Shown: positions 9,606 to 19,038, counted from the first letter of the stretch. The stretch: DNA of 64,000 bases from Pseudomonas sp. DNDY-54 (GCF_019880365.1 NZ_CP082271.1:3534001-3598000); one strand, 5' to 3'. Numbers and translations: made by a program. Notes: generated from the letters alone by a model not told the origin.

Positions 9606-10499
9606 TTAACCTTCGCCGTTCGCAGGTCCCGCATCATCATCACGAGATGCCCGACCGCGAAAATCAAACAAACTGTCGACAATGGCCAAAACGGCCAGTA
9701 GCGGATAAATCAACTGCATGAACAGCACCAGCGTGACGTAGAGCCCCACGAGCCAGAACCGCGACATCCGATTCCTTGCCACCAGGCCGTGCACCAGGGC
9801 AATACCGGCGAACACCAGCGGAACACTGCACAGCGGAGCCAGCATTGCCACCTGCACACCCAGACTCGGCCCCAGCAACATCCCCGCAAGGAGCAGCATG
9901 GCCGGCACTGGCGTAAAACGCAGCGCCCGGAACTCAAGGCCGAAGCCACCCGGGTTGTACAGCAAAGCCTGCCAGTACCGCCCCAGCATGAGACTAAGCA
10001 GCGTAGTGATCTGCAGTAGCGCAGCCAACAATCCGGTCAGAACCGGTGTCAGCAACGCACCCAACCGCGCCTGCTCCTCCACCGAAAGCTGCTGATAGGC
10101 GTCCGACAACATATCGGGCAGCACTTTCTGCAGTTCGGTTGCGAGCGCCGCGATCGGCTCACCGAAAACCATTCCAAGCGCCCAGGCATACAACAACCCG
10201 AGCCCTACGCTGCACAACATCACACGCGTCCAGGAGTTCTGGTTGCGCAACAACAGCGCCAACCCGAACGACCCCAGCAGTACCAATAACGTTCGCGGAT
10301 CGCCGAAATACCACCAGGCCAGCGCGGGCAATACAGCCCAGACCAATACCCCCAGTGCGTCATTCAGCCCACGACGCAGCAACACCAGGCTTCCAGCCGC
10401 GGCACATAACCAGAACAACATCGGCAGCGCCGCAGAGCCAGCCACCACCACAATCGCCTGCATGCGGCCGCGCATAATGAAGTCAGCCAGGGCGCGCAT
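9606..10499 (-). CDS. DUF2232-type membrane protein
   Basis: A 297-residue polytopic inner-membrane protein with about eight hydrophobic segments and a short charged tail (RGRASRDDDAGPANGEG). It sits between rpsR and rplI, where pseudomonads usually carry a membrane protein of this family (PA4933 in P. aeruginosa). The start MRALADFIMRGR matches what I recall of that family. The function is not established. Co-location with ribosomal-protein genes suggests shared expression more than a shared role. Confidence 0.82.
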   Translation of the reverse strand: MRALADFIMRGRMQAIVVVAGSAALPMLFWLCAAAGSLVLLRRGLNDALGVLVWAVLPALAWWYFGDPRTLLVLLGSFGLALLLRNQNSWTRVMLCSVGLGLLYAWALGMVFGEPIAALATELQKVLPDMLSDAYQQLSVEEQARLGALLTPVLTGLLAALLQITTLLSLMLGRYWQALLYNPGGFGLEFRALRFTPVPAMLLLAGMLLGPSLGVQVAMLAPLCSVPLVFAGIALVHGLVARNRMSRFWLVGLYVTLVLFMQLIYPLLAVLAIVDSLFDFRGRASRDDDAGPANGEG

Positions 10500-10533
10500 G
10501 CGATCTATCCTTTACGTCTGTCGAACAGCTCGA

Positions 10534-10764
10534 TCAACGGCCGTGGCTGTCGGTGTAGGGCAGCAGGGCCAGGAAGCGGGCGCGCTTGATAGCGGTAGCC
10601 AGCTGGCGCTGATAGCGTGCTTTGGTTCCGGTGATACGGCTAGGAACGATCTTGCCGGTTTCCGAAATATAGGCCTTCAGTGTGTTGAGATCCTTGTAGT
10701 CGATCTCTTTCACGTTTTCTGCAGTGAAACGGCAGAACTTACGACGGCGGAAAAAACGTGCCAT
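10534..10764 (-). CDS. rpsR: 30S ribosomal protein S18
   Basis: Small-subunit protein of 76 residues that partners S6 on the platform. It begins MARFFRRRKFCRF and contains the conserved block DLNTLKAYISETGKIVPSR and RARFLALLPY near the C-terminus. It follows rpsF by 28 bases, as in most bacteria. Confidence 0.97.
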   Translation of the reverse strand: MARFFRRRKFCRFTAENVKEIDYKDLNTLKAYISETGKIVPSRITGTKARYQRQLATAIKRARFLALLPYTDSHGR

Positions 10765-10792
10765 GAAATAGGCTCCTCAATAGGTCCGTGGA

Positions 10793-11215
10793 TTACTCGT
10801 CAGCGTTGTTGTCGCGGCTGTCGCTGTCACTGTCGTTATCGTTGACAGAATCAGATTCAGGGCGATCACGACGCTCACGGCGTTCGCTACGGTTTTCCTC
10901 GGCCTTCAGCATCTCGGACTGTTCAGTCTCGGCTTCATCGCGACGAATGACCAGGTTACGGATGACAGCGTCGTTGTAGCGGAAGTTGTCTTCCAGCTCA
11001 GCCAGTGCCTTGCCGCTGCACTCGACGTTCAGCATCACGTAGTGAGCCTTGTGGACGTTGTTGATGGCGTAAGCCAGCTGACGACGACCCCAGTCTTCCA
11101 GGCGATGGATCTTGCCACCGTCCTCTTCGATCAGCTTGGTGTAACGCTCCACCATGCCGCCAACCTGCTCGCTCTGGTCGGGGTGGACCAGAAAGATGAT
11201 TTCGTAATGACGCAT
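10793..11215 (-). CDS. rpsF: 30S ribosomal protein S6
   Basis: Binds the central domain of 16S rRNA as a heterodimer with S18. Residues 1-100 are the conserved fold (MRHYEIIFLVHPDQSEQV, GRRQLAYAINNVHKAHYV). The last 35-40 residues are an unstructured tail, first Arg/Glu-rich (RSERRERRDRPE), then acidic Asp/Ser/Asn-rich. In Pseudomonas and E. coli the S6 C-terminus can be extended with glutamates by RimK; this tail ends DE. The total of 140 residues is typical for pseudomonads. First gene of the ribosomal-protein cluster; its promoter should be in 11216-11390. Confidence 0.96.
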   Translation of the reverse strand: MRHYEIIFLVHPDQSEQVGGMVERYTKLIEEDGGKIHRLEDWGRRQLAYAINNVHKAHYVMLNVECSGKALAELEDNFRYNDAVIRNLVIRRDEAETEQSEMLKAEENRSERRERRDRPESDSVNDNDSDSDSRDNNADE

Positions 11216-11390
11216 TGTTGCTCCTTACGGGTTGCAGCCTGCCGCATCACACGGATCAGGCAAGGAGTGAATGAGTAGTTGTCTTGCCTGCCAGAGAGGC
11301 GCGCAAACGCCTGCCATCCGGGCAAGGGGCGCAATTCTAGAGAAGCCCGATCAACCGCGCAAGGTGAACTGGCGAATATTTAACCAACGA

Positions 11391-13559
11391 TCAACCACGC
11401 CCGAAAACGGAACGCTCAGAATGAATAGCTTCGAGCAGAGACCTGACCTGATGAATGTCATATGGTTTGAGCATCGTTCGCAAATCGTCCAGACCTTCGT
11501 CACGGGCACTGATGGCGTAACCAGAGGCGATGACCACGCTCAGCGCGGGGTCATGCATCTTTGCCCTGCGCACCAGCTCGATCCCGCTCATACCGGCAAG
11601 TCCTACATCCGTCAGCAGGACATCGAAACGATCTTGCTCGAGCTGTTCCAGCGCCGCCTCCGCCGACTCACAAAGGCTGACATCGTGGCCCAGCTCCTCC
11701 ATCACTTCGCCCGTAAGCATTCGAAGCGTCGGATCATCCTCAACGAAGAGAATTTTCAGCCCACCAGGGTGCTCCTGCGCCGTCTCGGCCAGCGTGTTTG
11801 CAAAAGAGGATTCCTGCTCGTGTTCGGTGATCGCTTCATCGACCACTCGCGGGCTCTCTGACGCACCGCTCGGCAGGTAGACCCGGACGGAGGTTCCCTT
11901 ACCCTCTTCGCTCTCCAGCACGACGAAGCCGCCGCTCTGCCTGACGAAACCGTACACCATGCTCAAACCGAGACCGGAGGCATTGGCATCCTGACGGGTC
12001 GTGAAGAATGGCTCGAATGCACGGGCCAGCACATCCGGATTCATCCCCTCGCCTTCGTCGACAACGCTCAGTTCAACATAAGGCCCCGCAACGGCCTCCG
12101 GCTGCTCGACAAGCTGTGCCGCTTCCAAAGTGCGGTTGCGCAGACGGACGCTCAACGTACCGCCTCCCGCCATTGCGTCGCGCGCGTTGACGGCGAGGTT
12201 AAGGATTGCCGCTTGCACGTTACCCACGTCAGCGAAAACAGGCCAAAGGTTCGGCTGAACATCCACATCTACCTGCACCGCGCGACCAAGCGCACCATTT
12301 AGCAGCTCGCTCATTTGCCCAAGCAACCCGCCCATGTCGAGTATCTGCGGCTGAAGCGACTGGCGACTGGCAAACGCGAGCAACTGGGACGCTAAACGGG
12401 CGCCTTTTTCAACACCACCGACCGCCGACTCCAAACGCCGCTGCGCCGTCTCGTCAGCGCTCAGGTTGCGGCGTAATAACTGGAGGTTCCCTCCAATAAT
12501 CTGCAGCATGTTGTTGAAGTCGTGAGCGATTCCGCCGGTCAGCTTGCCTACCGCCTCGAGCTTCTGAGCCTGCATTAGCGCGGCCTCCGCTACTCGGCGT
12601 TCGGATTCGCTGCGCAAAAGATCATGCGTGCGCTCGCGGACCAGCTCCTCGAGGTGCTCGCGGTGCGCTCGCAACTCTTGCTGACTGCGATACTGCTCAG
12701 TCACATCGCTGCCCAGCACAAAGATGCCCGACACCCGCTCGTCGCGTCCGAAGATTGGCTGGAACACGAAATCGACGTGGACCTCCTCGAGTCCCGCCTC
12801 GGGACGACGCTGAATGAGCGCTCGCATCCCCTTGCCAACATAAGGCTCACCCGTACGGTAAACCTGATCCAGCAGCTCAATGAAGCCCTGACCCGAGAGT
12901 TCAGGCAAACCCTCACACAGTCGCTTACCGATTAGGGGGCGATTGCCGGTCAGCTGCTGGTGGGCCTCATTGACCAGCTCATATACGTGTTCCGGGCCGC
13001 GCAGAAAACAGACGAATCCCGGCGCTTGCGCAAATAACTGGCGTAGCTGATTTCCTTCATCCTGCACCGCTCGGGCTCGCGAGATTATCGCAGCCTCAAT
13101 TTGCTGCAAGGGCTGCCCCATGAACTCAACCGAGCGCAGGGAATCCTTTAATGATTGCAGCTCAGTGATATCTACTGTGTGCTGCAGAATGGCGGTCACG
13201 TTGCCCCGTTCATCTAGTATCGGGGTGTGCGTCGCGCTCCAATACCGATCCTCATAGGCGGCGCCGTTTTCGGAGCTCACCGCGATTGAGTAGCGAATGA
13301 TAGGCAACGTATCCACGTTCCTGGTGCGCAGCACCCGGGCGAACGACTCCAGCAACTCCTCGACATGAGTGGTCTCCGGGGCACATGGATCCGCCGTGAA
13401 TGCGTCGTGTATACGCAGCCCGACGATATCTTCGAGCGCACGCGCCGTAAGCTTCAGGTACGCCTCGTTGGCATCCAGGATCGTTAGGTCTCGATCAAGC
13501 AGCAGATAGGCGTTCGGAGAAATCCTGAACAGCGCCTCGAAAGGCGGGCGTTGCGGCAT
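11391..13559 (-). CDS. Hybrid sensor histidine kinase, two PAS domains plus receiver
   Basis: A 722-residue protein with no obvious membrane segment, so probably a cytoplasmic sensor. Order: PAS 1 (about 8-155, ending in a TDI-type linker), PAS 2 (about 190-310), a coiled coil, the phospho-acceptor region GGIAHDFNNMLQII near residue 370, a HATPase_c domain with N box LNLAVNARDAM, G1 DEGEGM, F box FEPFFTTR and G2 GLGLSMVYG, and a C-terminal receiver with VEDDP, LLTDVGLAGMSG and a KP pair. The start was picked for its GGAGG SD four bases upstream; the open frame is longer. It resembles light- or redox-responsive PAS kinases, but no LOV cysteine motif (NCRFLQ-like) is visible. It lies between rlmB and rpsF, where I recall no kinase in P. 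aeruginosa, and has no cognate regulator gene beside it. Confidence 0.85.
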   Translation of the reverse strand: MPQRPPFEALFRISPNAYLLLDRDLTILDANEAYLKLTARALEDIVGLRIHDAFTADPCAPETTHVEELLESFARVLRTRNVDTLPIIRYSIAVSSENGAAYEDRYWSATHTPILDERGNVTAILQHTVDITELQSLKDSLRSVEFMGQPLQQIEAAIISRARAVQDEGNQLRQLFAQAPGFVCFLRGPEHVYELVNEAHQQLTGNRPLIGKRLCEGLPELSGQGFIELLDQVYRTGEPYVGKGMRALIQRRPEAGLEEVHVDFVFQPIFGRDERVSGIFVLGSDVTEQYRSQQELRAHREHLEELVRERTHDLLRSESERRVAEAALMQAQKLEAVGKLTGGIAHDFNNMLQIIGGNLQLLRRNLSADETAQRRLESAVGGVEKGARLASQLLAFASRQSLQPQILDMGGLLGQMSELLNGALGRAVQVDVDVQPNLWPVFADVGNVQAAILNLAVNARDAMAGGGTLSVRLRNRTLEAAQLVEQPEAVAGPYVELSVVDEGEGMNPDVLARAFEPFFTTRQDANASGLGLSMVYGFVRQSGGFVVLESEEGKGTSVRVYLPSGASESPRVVDEAITEHEQESSFANTLAETAQEHPGGLKILFVEDDPTLRMLTGEVMEELGHDVSLCESAEAALEQLEQDRFDVLLTDVGLAGMSGIELVRRAKMHDPALSVVIASGYAISARDEGLDDLRTMLKPYDIHQVRSLLEAIHSERSVFGRG

Positions 13560-13743
13560 ACAACCTCCATGATGCGCACCTCTCGCGGCCTGATCGAACG
13601 TGACCATGGGAGCGCAACCAAACAAAACGAATCGACAGAGCCGGCGTAAAATCCGGAACGGACAATTGACAGCGACTGAAACGATCCGTTTCGAGATCAA
13701 CGGCGCGCCGCAGCAGGACTGCGTCGCGGTGCATCTTTTCTGG

Positions 13744-14496
13744 CTAGCCGGGCTTTCCGGAGCGGCGCTGACGCAACGCTTCGAACAGACACACGCCAGT
13801 CGCTACCGACACGTTGAGGCTGCTCACACTACCGGCCATGGGCAGCCGGACCAGGAAATCACAGTGTTCACGCGTTAGGCGGCGCATACCCTTACCCTCC
13901 GCCCCCATGACCAGAACGGTAGGACCGCTGAGATCCTGGTCGTAAATTTCCTGCTCGGCCTCTCCAGCCGTACCGACAATCCATAAACCACGCTGCTGCA
14001 GTTTTTCCAATGTACGGGCGAGATTGGTAACTGCCACAAGCGGAATGACCTCCGCAGCGCCGCAGGCCACCTTGCGCACCGTTGCATTCAGCGTGGCAGA
14101 CTTATCTTTCGGAATGATCACCGCTAGTGCACCAGCTGCGTCGGCCGTACGCAGGCATGCGCCCAAGTTGTGAGGATCCGTGACGCCATCCAACACAAGC
14201 AGCAACGGAGCACCCTCTGTTCTATCCAGCAGCTCCTCGAGCATCGCGTCGCCCCAGACCTGACTGGGACTGACATCGGCCACCACACCCTGGTGTACAC
14301 CTTCAACCCAGGCGTCCATCTCGCGACGCTCGCACTGCCCCACACGCACCCTCGATTGAGCAGCCAGCTCCATAAGCGTCTGCACGCGGGGGTCGTCACG
14401 CCCTTCGGCCAGCCAGACCTGCTTGACCCGCTTCGGGTGATGGCGCAGCAAGGCTTCTACGGCGTGCAAGCCGTAGATTTTCTCCAGGTCACTCAT
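13744..14496 (-). CDS. rlmB: 23S rRNA (guanosine-2'-O)-methyltransferase RlmB
   Basis: SpoU/TrmH-class knotted methyltransferase that 2'-O-methylates G2251 of 23S rRNA using SAM. The 250-residue protein has the N-terminal substrate-binding domain (IYGLHAVEALL) and the SPOUT catalytic domain with motifs LDGVTDPHNLGACLRTAD, VMGAEGKGM and IPMAG-like RLPMAGSVSSLNVSVA. Its ATG overlaps the rnr stop (ATGA), so rnr and rlmB are translationally coupled, the common arrangement. Confidence 0.96.
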   Translation of the reverse strand: MSDLEKIYGLHAVEALLRHHPKRVKQVWLAEGRDDPRVQTLMELAAQSRVRVGQCERREMDAWVEGVHQGVVADVSPSQVWGDAMLEELLDRTEGAPLLLVLDGVTDPHNLGACLRTADAAGALAVIIPKDKSATLNATVRKVACGAAEVIPLVAVTNLARTLEKLQQRGLWIVGTAGEAEQEIYDQDLSGPTVLVMGAEGKGMRRLTREHCDFLVRLPMAGSVSSLNVSVATGVCLFEALRQRRSGKPG

Positions 14497-17018
14497 GACT
14501 TGGCCTTACGCTTGCGCGGCGCGGCCCCGTCCGGCTTGGCCGAAGACTTATCAGCACTTTTAGGCTTCGCTGAGCTGCGCCTGGACTTGCTTTTCGCCGG
14601 ATTGCCGTCTTTCGCATCGCTGAGCAACGCCTTCTTCATTTCGCGGCTTTTGCGGACCTCCGCGCTTACCGGCTCACGCTCTTTGCCAGGCGCTGTCTTT
14701 TTACCGCGCCCTTCCTTGCGTGCACCACGCCCATCCGCCGCGCCTCTCTCAGTGACTCCAGCCTTGCTACCGCCACTGATTAACTCGAAGTCAATCTTGC
14801 GTTCGTCAAGATCGACCCGCATAACGCGCACTTCCACGCTGTCGCCAAGGCGGAAACTCCGACCGCTGCGCTCGCCAGAAAGCCGGTGATGCAATGGGTC
14901 GAAATGATAGTAATCGCCAGGCATGGCGGTCACGTGCACCAGACCCTCGACATAGATATCAGTCAGCTCGACGAACAGGCCGAAGCCAGTCACGGCGGTA
15001 ATGACGCCAGGGAAGCTCTCGCCAACCCTATCCTTCATGTACTCACACTTGAGCCAGTTAACCACGTCGCGGGTCGCTTCGTCGGCACGACGCTCGGTCA
15101 TCGAGCACTGCTCACCGAGCTGCTCCAGCGACGCCTCGTCGTACGGATAGATGCGTGCCTTAGGCATGCTGGTCGCCCCCTCACGGCGCACATGCGAACT
15201 ATCGCGACGCGAACGGATAACGCTGCGGATCGCCCTATGGATCAGGAGGTCCGGATAGCGCCGGATGGGCGAAGTGAAATGCGCATACGCCTCGTAATTA
15301 AGACCGAAATGTCCATGGTTGTCCGGACTGTAGACCGCCTGACTGAGCGACCGCAGCATCACTGTCTGGATGACATGAAAATCGGGGCGCCCCTGAATAC
15401 GCTCAAGCAGTGCCTGATAGTCTTTGGGGGTCGGCCCTTCCTTGCCTTTGTGCAAGGTCAGCCCTAACTCGCCAAGGAATGCGCGTAGCTTTTCCTGTCG
15501 CTCTAGCGGAGGCCCATCGTGAACACGATACAAGCCTGGAATATCATGATCCTGTAGGAAGCGCGCAGTGGCTACGTTGGCGCATAGCATGCATTCTTCG
15601 ATCAGTTTGTGAGCATCGTTTCGCTCGGTAGGCTTGATGGCTGCAATCTTGCGTTCGGCCCCGAAGACGATGCGCGTTTCCTGGGTCTCAAAGTCAATCG
15701 CACCGCGGGTGTGGCGTGCCTTGAGCAACACCTTGTACAACGCATACAGCTGCTTGAGATGTGGCAAGACTTCACCAAACTCGCCTATCAAGCGCTTGCC
15801 TTCCGCAGAAGATGGCTGCTCAAGCATGCTACTGACCTTGTTGTAGGTCAGCCGAGCGTGAGAATGGATAACCGCTTCGTAAAATTGATAGTCGGTCATC
15901 TTCCCCGATTTGCTCAGGGTGATTTCGCAAACCATCGCCAAACGATCTACGTGCGGGTTCAGCGAGCAAAGACCGTTGGACAGCTCTTCCGGCAGCATGG
16001 GCACTACCCGCTCCGGGAAGTACACCGAAGTGCCCCTTAACTCGGCTTCCTGATCCAGTGCGGACCCCACCTTCACATAATGGGAGACGTCCGCGATCGC
16101 AACGTAAAGGCGGAAACCACCTGAGAACAGCTTCCAGCCACTTAGCTTCTCGCAAAAGACCGCGTCATCGAAGTCCCGCGCGTCTTCGCCGTCAATGGTG
16201 ACAAAGGGAAGATGACGAAGATCGACGCGCTTCTGTTTGTCCTTCTCTTCTACTTCGGGCTTGAGCTTGGCTGCCTCGCGCTCAACTGCGTCCGGCCAGA
16301 CATGAGGGATATCGAAGCTGCGTAGGGCAACGTCGATTTCCATGCCCGGCGCCATGTAATTGCCGATTACTTCGACCACGTCGCCTTGTGGCTGAAAGCG
16401 CTGAGTCGGCCAGTGGGTGATTTTTATCTCGACAAACTGCCCCGGCTTGGCGTCCATGGAGCGGCCGGGCGTAACCAGGACCTCCTGCTGAATCTTGGGG
16501 TTATCGGCCATCACGAAGCCGATACCGCTTTCCTCCTGGTAACGACCGACGATCGTTTCATGCGCGCGACTGATCACTTCGACAATCGCGCCTTCGCGGC
16601 GGCCACGTCGATCAAGGCCAGCAACGCGAGCCAGGCAGCGGTCGCCATCAAATACCAGCCGCATCTGCGCGGGGCTCAAAAACAGGTCATCGCTGCGGTC
16701 GTCGGGTATCAGAAATCCAAAGCCGTCGCGATGCCCGCTGACGCGACCGCACACCAGATCCAACTTGTCCACCGGGGCATAGGTGCCGCGCCGGGTATAG
16801 ATCAGTTGGCCGTCACGCTCCATCGCACGCAAACGGCGGCGCAGAGCTTCAATATCGTCTTCGGAGGATAATCCGAACTCTTCTACCAGCTGCTCGCGTG
16901 CCGCCGGCGAGCCACGCTCGCTCAGGTGCTGAATAATCAGCTCACGGCTAGGAATGGGGTTTTCGTACTTTTCCGCTTCACGTGCGGCCTCGGGGTCGAG
17001 GGATTGCCAATCGGCCAT
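14493..17018 (-). CDS. rnr: Ribonuclease R
   Basis: Processive 3'-5' exoribonuclease that degrades structured RNA. The 841-residue protein has an N-terminal helix-turn-helix-like region, cold-shock domains, the RNB catalytic domain with Mg-binding aspartates in GEDARDFDDAV (near residue 280), an S1 domain (about 645-730), and a Lys/Arg/Ser-rich tail of about 100 residues that in the family contacts structured RNA. Conserved RNB segments include FTSPIRRYPDL and ARLTYNKV. First gene of the rnr-rlmB unit; the promoter must lie in the 200 bases before the tRNA genes. Confidence 0.97.
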   Translation of the reverse strand: MADWQSLDPEAAREAEKYENPIPSRELIIQHLSERGSPAAREQLVEEFGLSSEDDIEALRRRLRAMERDGQLIYTRRGTYAPVDKLDLVCGRVSGHRDGFGFLIPDDRSDDLFLSPAQMRLVFDGDRCLARVAGLDRRGRREGAIVEVISRAHETIVGRYQEESGIGFVMADNPKIQQEVLVTPGRSMDAKPGQFVEIKITHWPTQRFQPQGDVVEVIGNYMAPGMEIDVALRSFDIPHVWPDAVEREAAKLKPEVEEKDKQKRVDLRHLPFVTIDGEDARDFDDAVFCEKLSGWKLFSGGFRLYVAIADVSHYVKVGSALDQEAELRGTSVYFPERVVPMLPEELSNGLCSLNPHVDRLAMVCEITLSKSGKMTDYQFYEAVIHSHARLTYNKVSSMLEQPSSAEGKRLIGEFGEVLPHLKQLYALYKVLLKARHTRGAIDFETQETRIVFGAERKIAAIKPTERNDAHKLIEECMLCANVATARFLQDHDIPGLYRVHDGPPLERQEKLRAFLGELGLTLHKGKEGPTPKDYQALLERIQGRPDFHVIQTVMLRSLSQAVYSPDNHGHFGLNYEAYAHFTSPIRRYPDLLIHRAIRSVIRSRRDSSHVRREGATSMPKARIYPYDEASLEQLGEQCSMTERRADEATRDVVNWLKCEYMKDRVGESFPGVITAVTGFGLFVELTDIYVEGLVHVTAMPGDYYHFDPLHHRLSGERSGRSFRLGDSVEVRVMRVDLDERKIDFELISGGSKAGVTERGAADGRGARKEGRGKKTAPGKEREPVSAEVRKSREMKKALLSDAKDGNPAKSKSRRSSAKPKSADKSSAKPDGAAPRKRKAKS

Positions 17019-17130
17019 TAAGAGATGTCACCTTTCATTCATTTATAGAGGCAGAACGCCCTATATCTATTGAAGCGCGAAACGACCGCCGACGGCAGCT
17101 TTCGAGCGAATTATTTTTCAGTCGCCGGGC

Positions 17131-17159
17131 TTTACAAGGCACAGACCCGCCCGTATAGT
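17131..17159 (+). promoter_or_regulatory. Sigma-70 promoter for the tRNA-Leu genes
   Basis: TTTACA at 17131-17136 and TATAGT at 17154-17159 with a 17-base spacer, close to consensus. The first tRNA starts about 57 bases after the expected transcription start, so a short leader would be removed by processing. Confidence 0.65.
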
Positions 17160-17222
17160 TCGCGCCCACAATGTCTGGTAGACGTTGTAACACGGAAACG
17201 ATGAAGTATCATCGTTTGCAGT

Positions 17223-17309
17223 GCCCAGGTGGCGGAATTGGTAGACGCACTAGGTTCAGGTCCTAGCGGTGGCAACACCGTGGAAGTTCGAGTCTTCTCC
17301 TGGGCACCA
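17223..17309 (+). tRNA. tRNA-Leu (CAG), copy 1
   Basis: Full class II tRNA of 87 bases. The acceptor stem is GCCCAGG against CCTGGGC with discriminator A and an encoded CCA end. The anticodon stem CTAGG/CCTAG encloses loop TTCAGGT, giving anticodon CAG for CUG codons. The variable arm is GGTG-GCAA-CACC, the D-loop has the usual GG, and the T arm contains GTTCGAGTC. Confidence 0.98.
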
Positions 17310-17407
17310 CTTTCTGATGGAGTTTGCAGTTAGGGAACCCCATAGACACAAGGTTTGTCAGCCTTGACCAGCAATCGACGAAAAGCCGGTGAGCAATCAT
17401 CGCATGT

Positions 17408-17494
17408 GCCCAGGTGGCGGAATTGGTAGACGCACTAGGTTCAGGTCCTAGCGATGGCAACATCGTGGAAGTTCGAGTCTTCTCCTGGGCACCA
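17408..17494 (+). tRNA. tRNA-Leu (CAG), copy 2
   Basis: A second 87-base tRNA-Leu with anticodon CAG and encoded CCA, 98 bases after copy 1. It differs from copy 1 only in the variable arm, GATG-GCAA-CATC instead of GGTG-GCAA-CACC, a compensated base-pair change. It is probably cotranscribed with copy 1 and ends at the terminator at 17505. Confidence 0.98.
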
Positions 17495-17504
17495 CTCTTC
17501 AGAC

Positions 17505-17530
17505 AAAACCGAGCTCAGGCTCGGTTTTTT
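17505..17530 (+). terminator. Terminator after the tRNA-Leu pair
   Basis: Perfect hairpin AAAACCGAGC / GCTCGGTTTT with loop TCAG, running into a T-tract, 10 bases after the second tRNA. Confidence 0.92.
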
Positions 17531-17618
17531 CGTTTCGGGTCTTTGGACATCAGCCAGCAGTGCTAGCGCCTCTGAAGATCGAACCACTTATCTTCGACAG
17601 CCCGATACAAACTCAACG

Positions 17619-17646
17619 ATAAAGGCCGCCTGAACGCGGCCTTTAT
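17619..17646 (-). terminator. Terminator after purA
   Basis: Perfect 11-base stem ATAAAGGCCGC / GCGGCCTTTAT around a six-base loop, 10 bases beyond the purA stop on the minus strand. The A and T ends mean it can act in both directions and back up the tRNA terminator. Confidence 0.85.
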
Positions 17647-17656
17647 GTCGTGACAA

Positions 17657-18952
17657 TCAGGCGTAAGGATGACGCAGTACGATTGTCTCGTTGCGATCCG
17701 GACCGGTAGAAATGATATCGACTGGCGCCTCGACAAGCTCTTCGATTCGCTTGATGTACGCTCGAGCATTATCGGGCAGCGCTTCCAGCGATTTCACGCC
17801 AACGGTGGACTCGGTCCAGCCAGGCAGTTCTTCGTAGACAGGCTGCAGCCCCTGATAGCTGTCCGCGTCGGTCGGCGCATCCACCAGCACTTCACCGTTG
17901 CGATCCTTGTATGCCACGCAGATGCGGATGGTTTCCAGGCCATCAAGTACGTCCAGCTTGGTCAGACAAATGCCCGATACACTGTTGATCTCGATCGCAC
18001 GACGCAAAATAACCGCATCGAACCAACCGCAACGACGCGCCCGCCCGGTAGTAGAGCCAAACTCATGACCACGCTCGGCAAGGCGTGCGCCGACCTCATC
18101 AAACAGCTCCGTCGGAAACGGACCGGAACCGACGCGCGTCGTGTAGGCCTTGGTAATGCCGAGAATATAATCCAGATACAGCGGACCAAAACCCGAACCC
18201 GTTGCGGTGCCGCCGGCCGTGGTGCTGGAGCTGGTCACATACGGATAGGTACCGTGGTCGATATCGAGCAGCGAACCCTGCGCGCCCTCAAACATGATGC
18301 GAGCGCCCTGCTTACGCAGCTCATGCAGACGAGCTGAAACGTCAGTCATCATCGGCTTGAGGATTTCTGCGTAGCCCAACGCCTCGTCCAGCGTCTTCTG
18401 GAAATCAACCGGCTCGACCTTGTAGAAGTTCTGCAAGATGAAGTTGTGATACTCAAGCAGCTCACGCAACTTGACCGTGAAACGCTCCGGATTGAACAAG
18501 TCGCCGATGCGCAGACCGCGCCGAGCTACCTTGTCTTCATAAGCCGGCCCGATTCCGCGACCGGTCGTACCAATCTTGCCTTCGGAACGGGACGCCTCGC
18601 GAGCCTGATCCAAAGCCACGTGGTAGGGCAGAATCAGCGTACAGGCAGGACTGATACGCAGGCGCTCGCGCACCGGTACGCCCTTTTCTTCCAGCTTGGT
18701 GATCTCGCGCATCAACGCATCCGGCGCGACGACCACACCATTACCGATCAGACATTGCACATTCTCGCGGAGAATGCCGGACGGAATCAGGTGCAGCACG
18801 GTCTTCTCACCGTCGATGACCAGCGTGTGCCCCGCATTGTGACCACCCTGGAAACGCACCACGGCCGCCGCCTGGTCGGTCAGCAGATCGACGATCTTGC
18901 CCTTGCCCTCATCACCCCACTGGGTGCCCAGGACCACGACATTCTTACCCAT
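17657..18952 (-). CDS. purA: Adenylosuccinate synthetase
   Basis: Converts IMP, aspartate and GTP to adenylosuccinate, the committed step to AMP. The 431-residue length is standard. The GTP-binding glycine loop is GTQWGDEGKGK (about residues 9-19), with the catalytic Asp14. Other family blocks visible are QGGHNAGHT, GIGPAYEDKVARRG and TTTGRARRCGW. It is downstream of hisZ by 86 bases and closed by the hairpin at 17619. Confidence 0.97.
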   Translation of the reverse strand: MGKNVVVLGTQWGDEGKGKIVDLLTDQAAAVVRFQGGHNAGHTLVIDGEKTVLHLIPSGILRENVQCLIGNGVVVAPDALMREITKLEEKGVPVRERLRISPACTLILPYHVALDQAREASRSEGKIGTTGRGIGPAYEDKVARRGLRIGDLFNPERFTVKLRELLEYHNFILQNFYKVEPVDFQKTLDEALGYAEILKPMMTDVSARLHELRKQGARIMFEGAQGSLLDIDHGTYPYVTSSSTTAGGTATGSGFGPLYLDYILGITKAYTTRVGSGPFPTELFDEVGARLAERGHEFGSTTGRARRCGWFDAVILRRAIEINSVSGICLTKLDVLDGLETIRICVAYKDRNGEVLVDAPTDADSYQGLQPVYEELPGWTESTVGVKSLEALPDNARAYIKRIEELVEAPVDIISTGPDRNETIVLRHPYA

Positions 18953-19038
18953 AAACCTTGTCCTCTTCGCGAAGCATACCGGTTACGACCGGCGAAAAAA
19001 TCGGGAGTACCGCCTGAGACAGACGGTGCATGCAACCG

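Noticed and set aside
17223..17494. An integrase attachment duplication at the tRNA genes
   Set aside because: The repeats are two complete tRNA genes with a shared promoter and terminator, and no integrase or mobile gene lies nearby.
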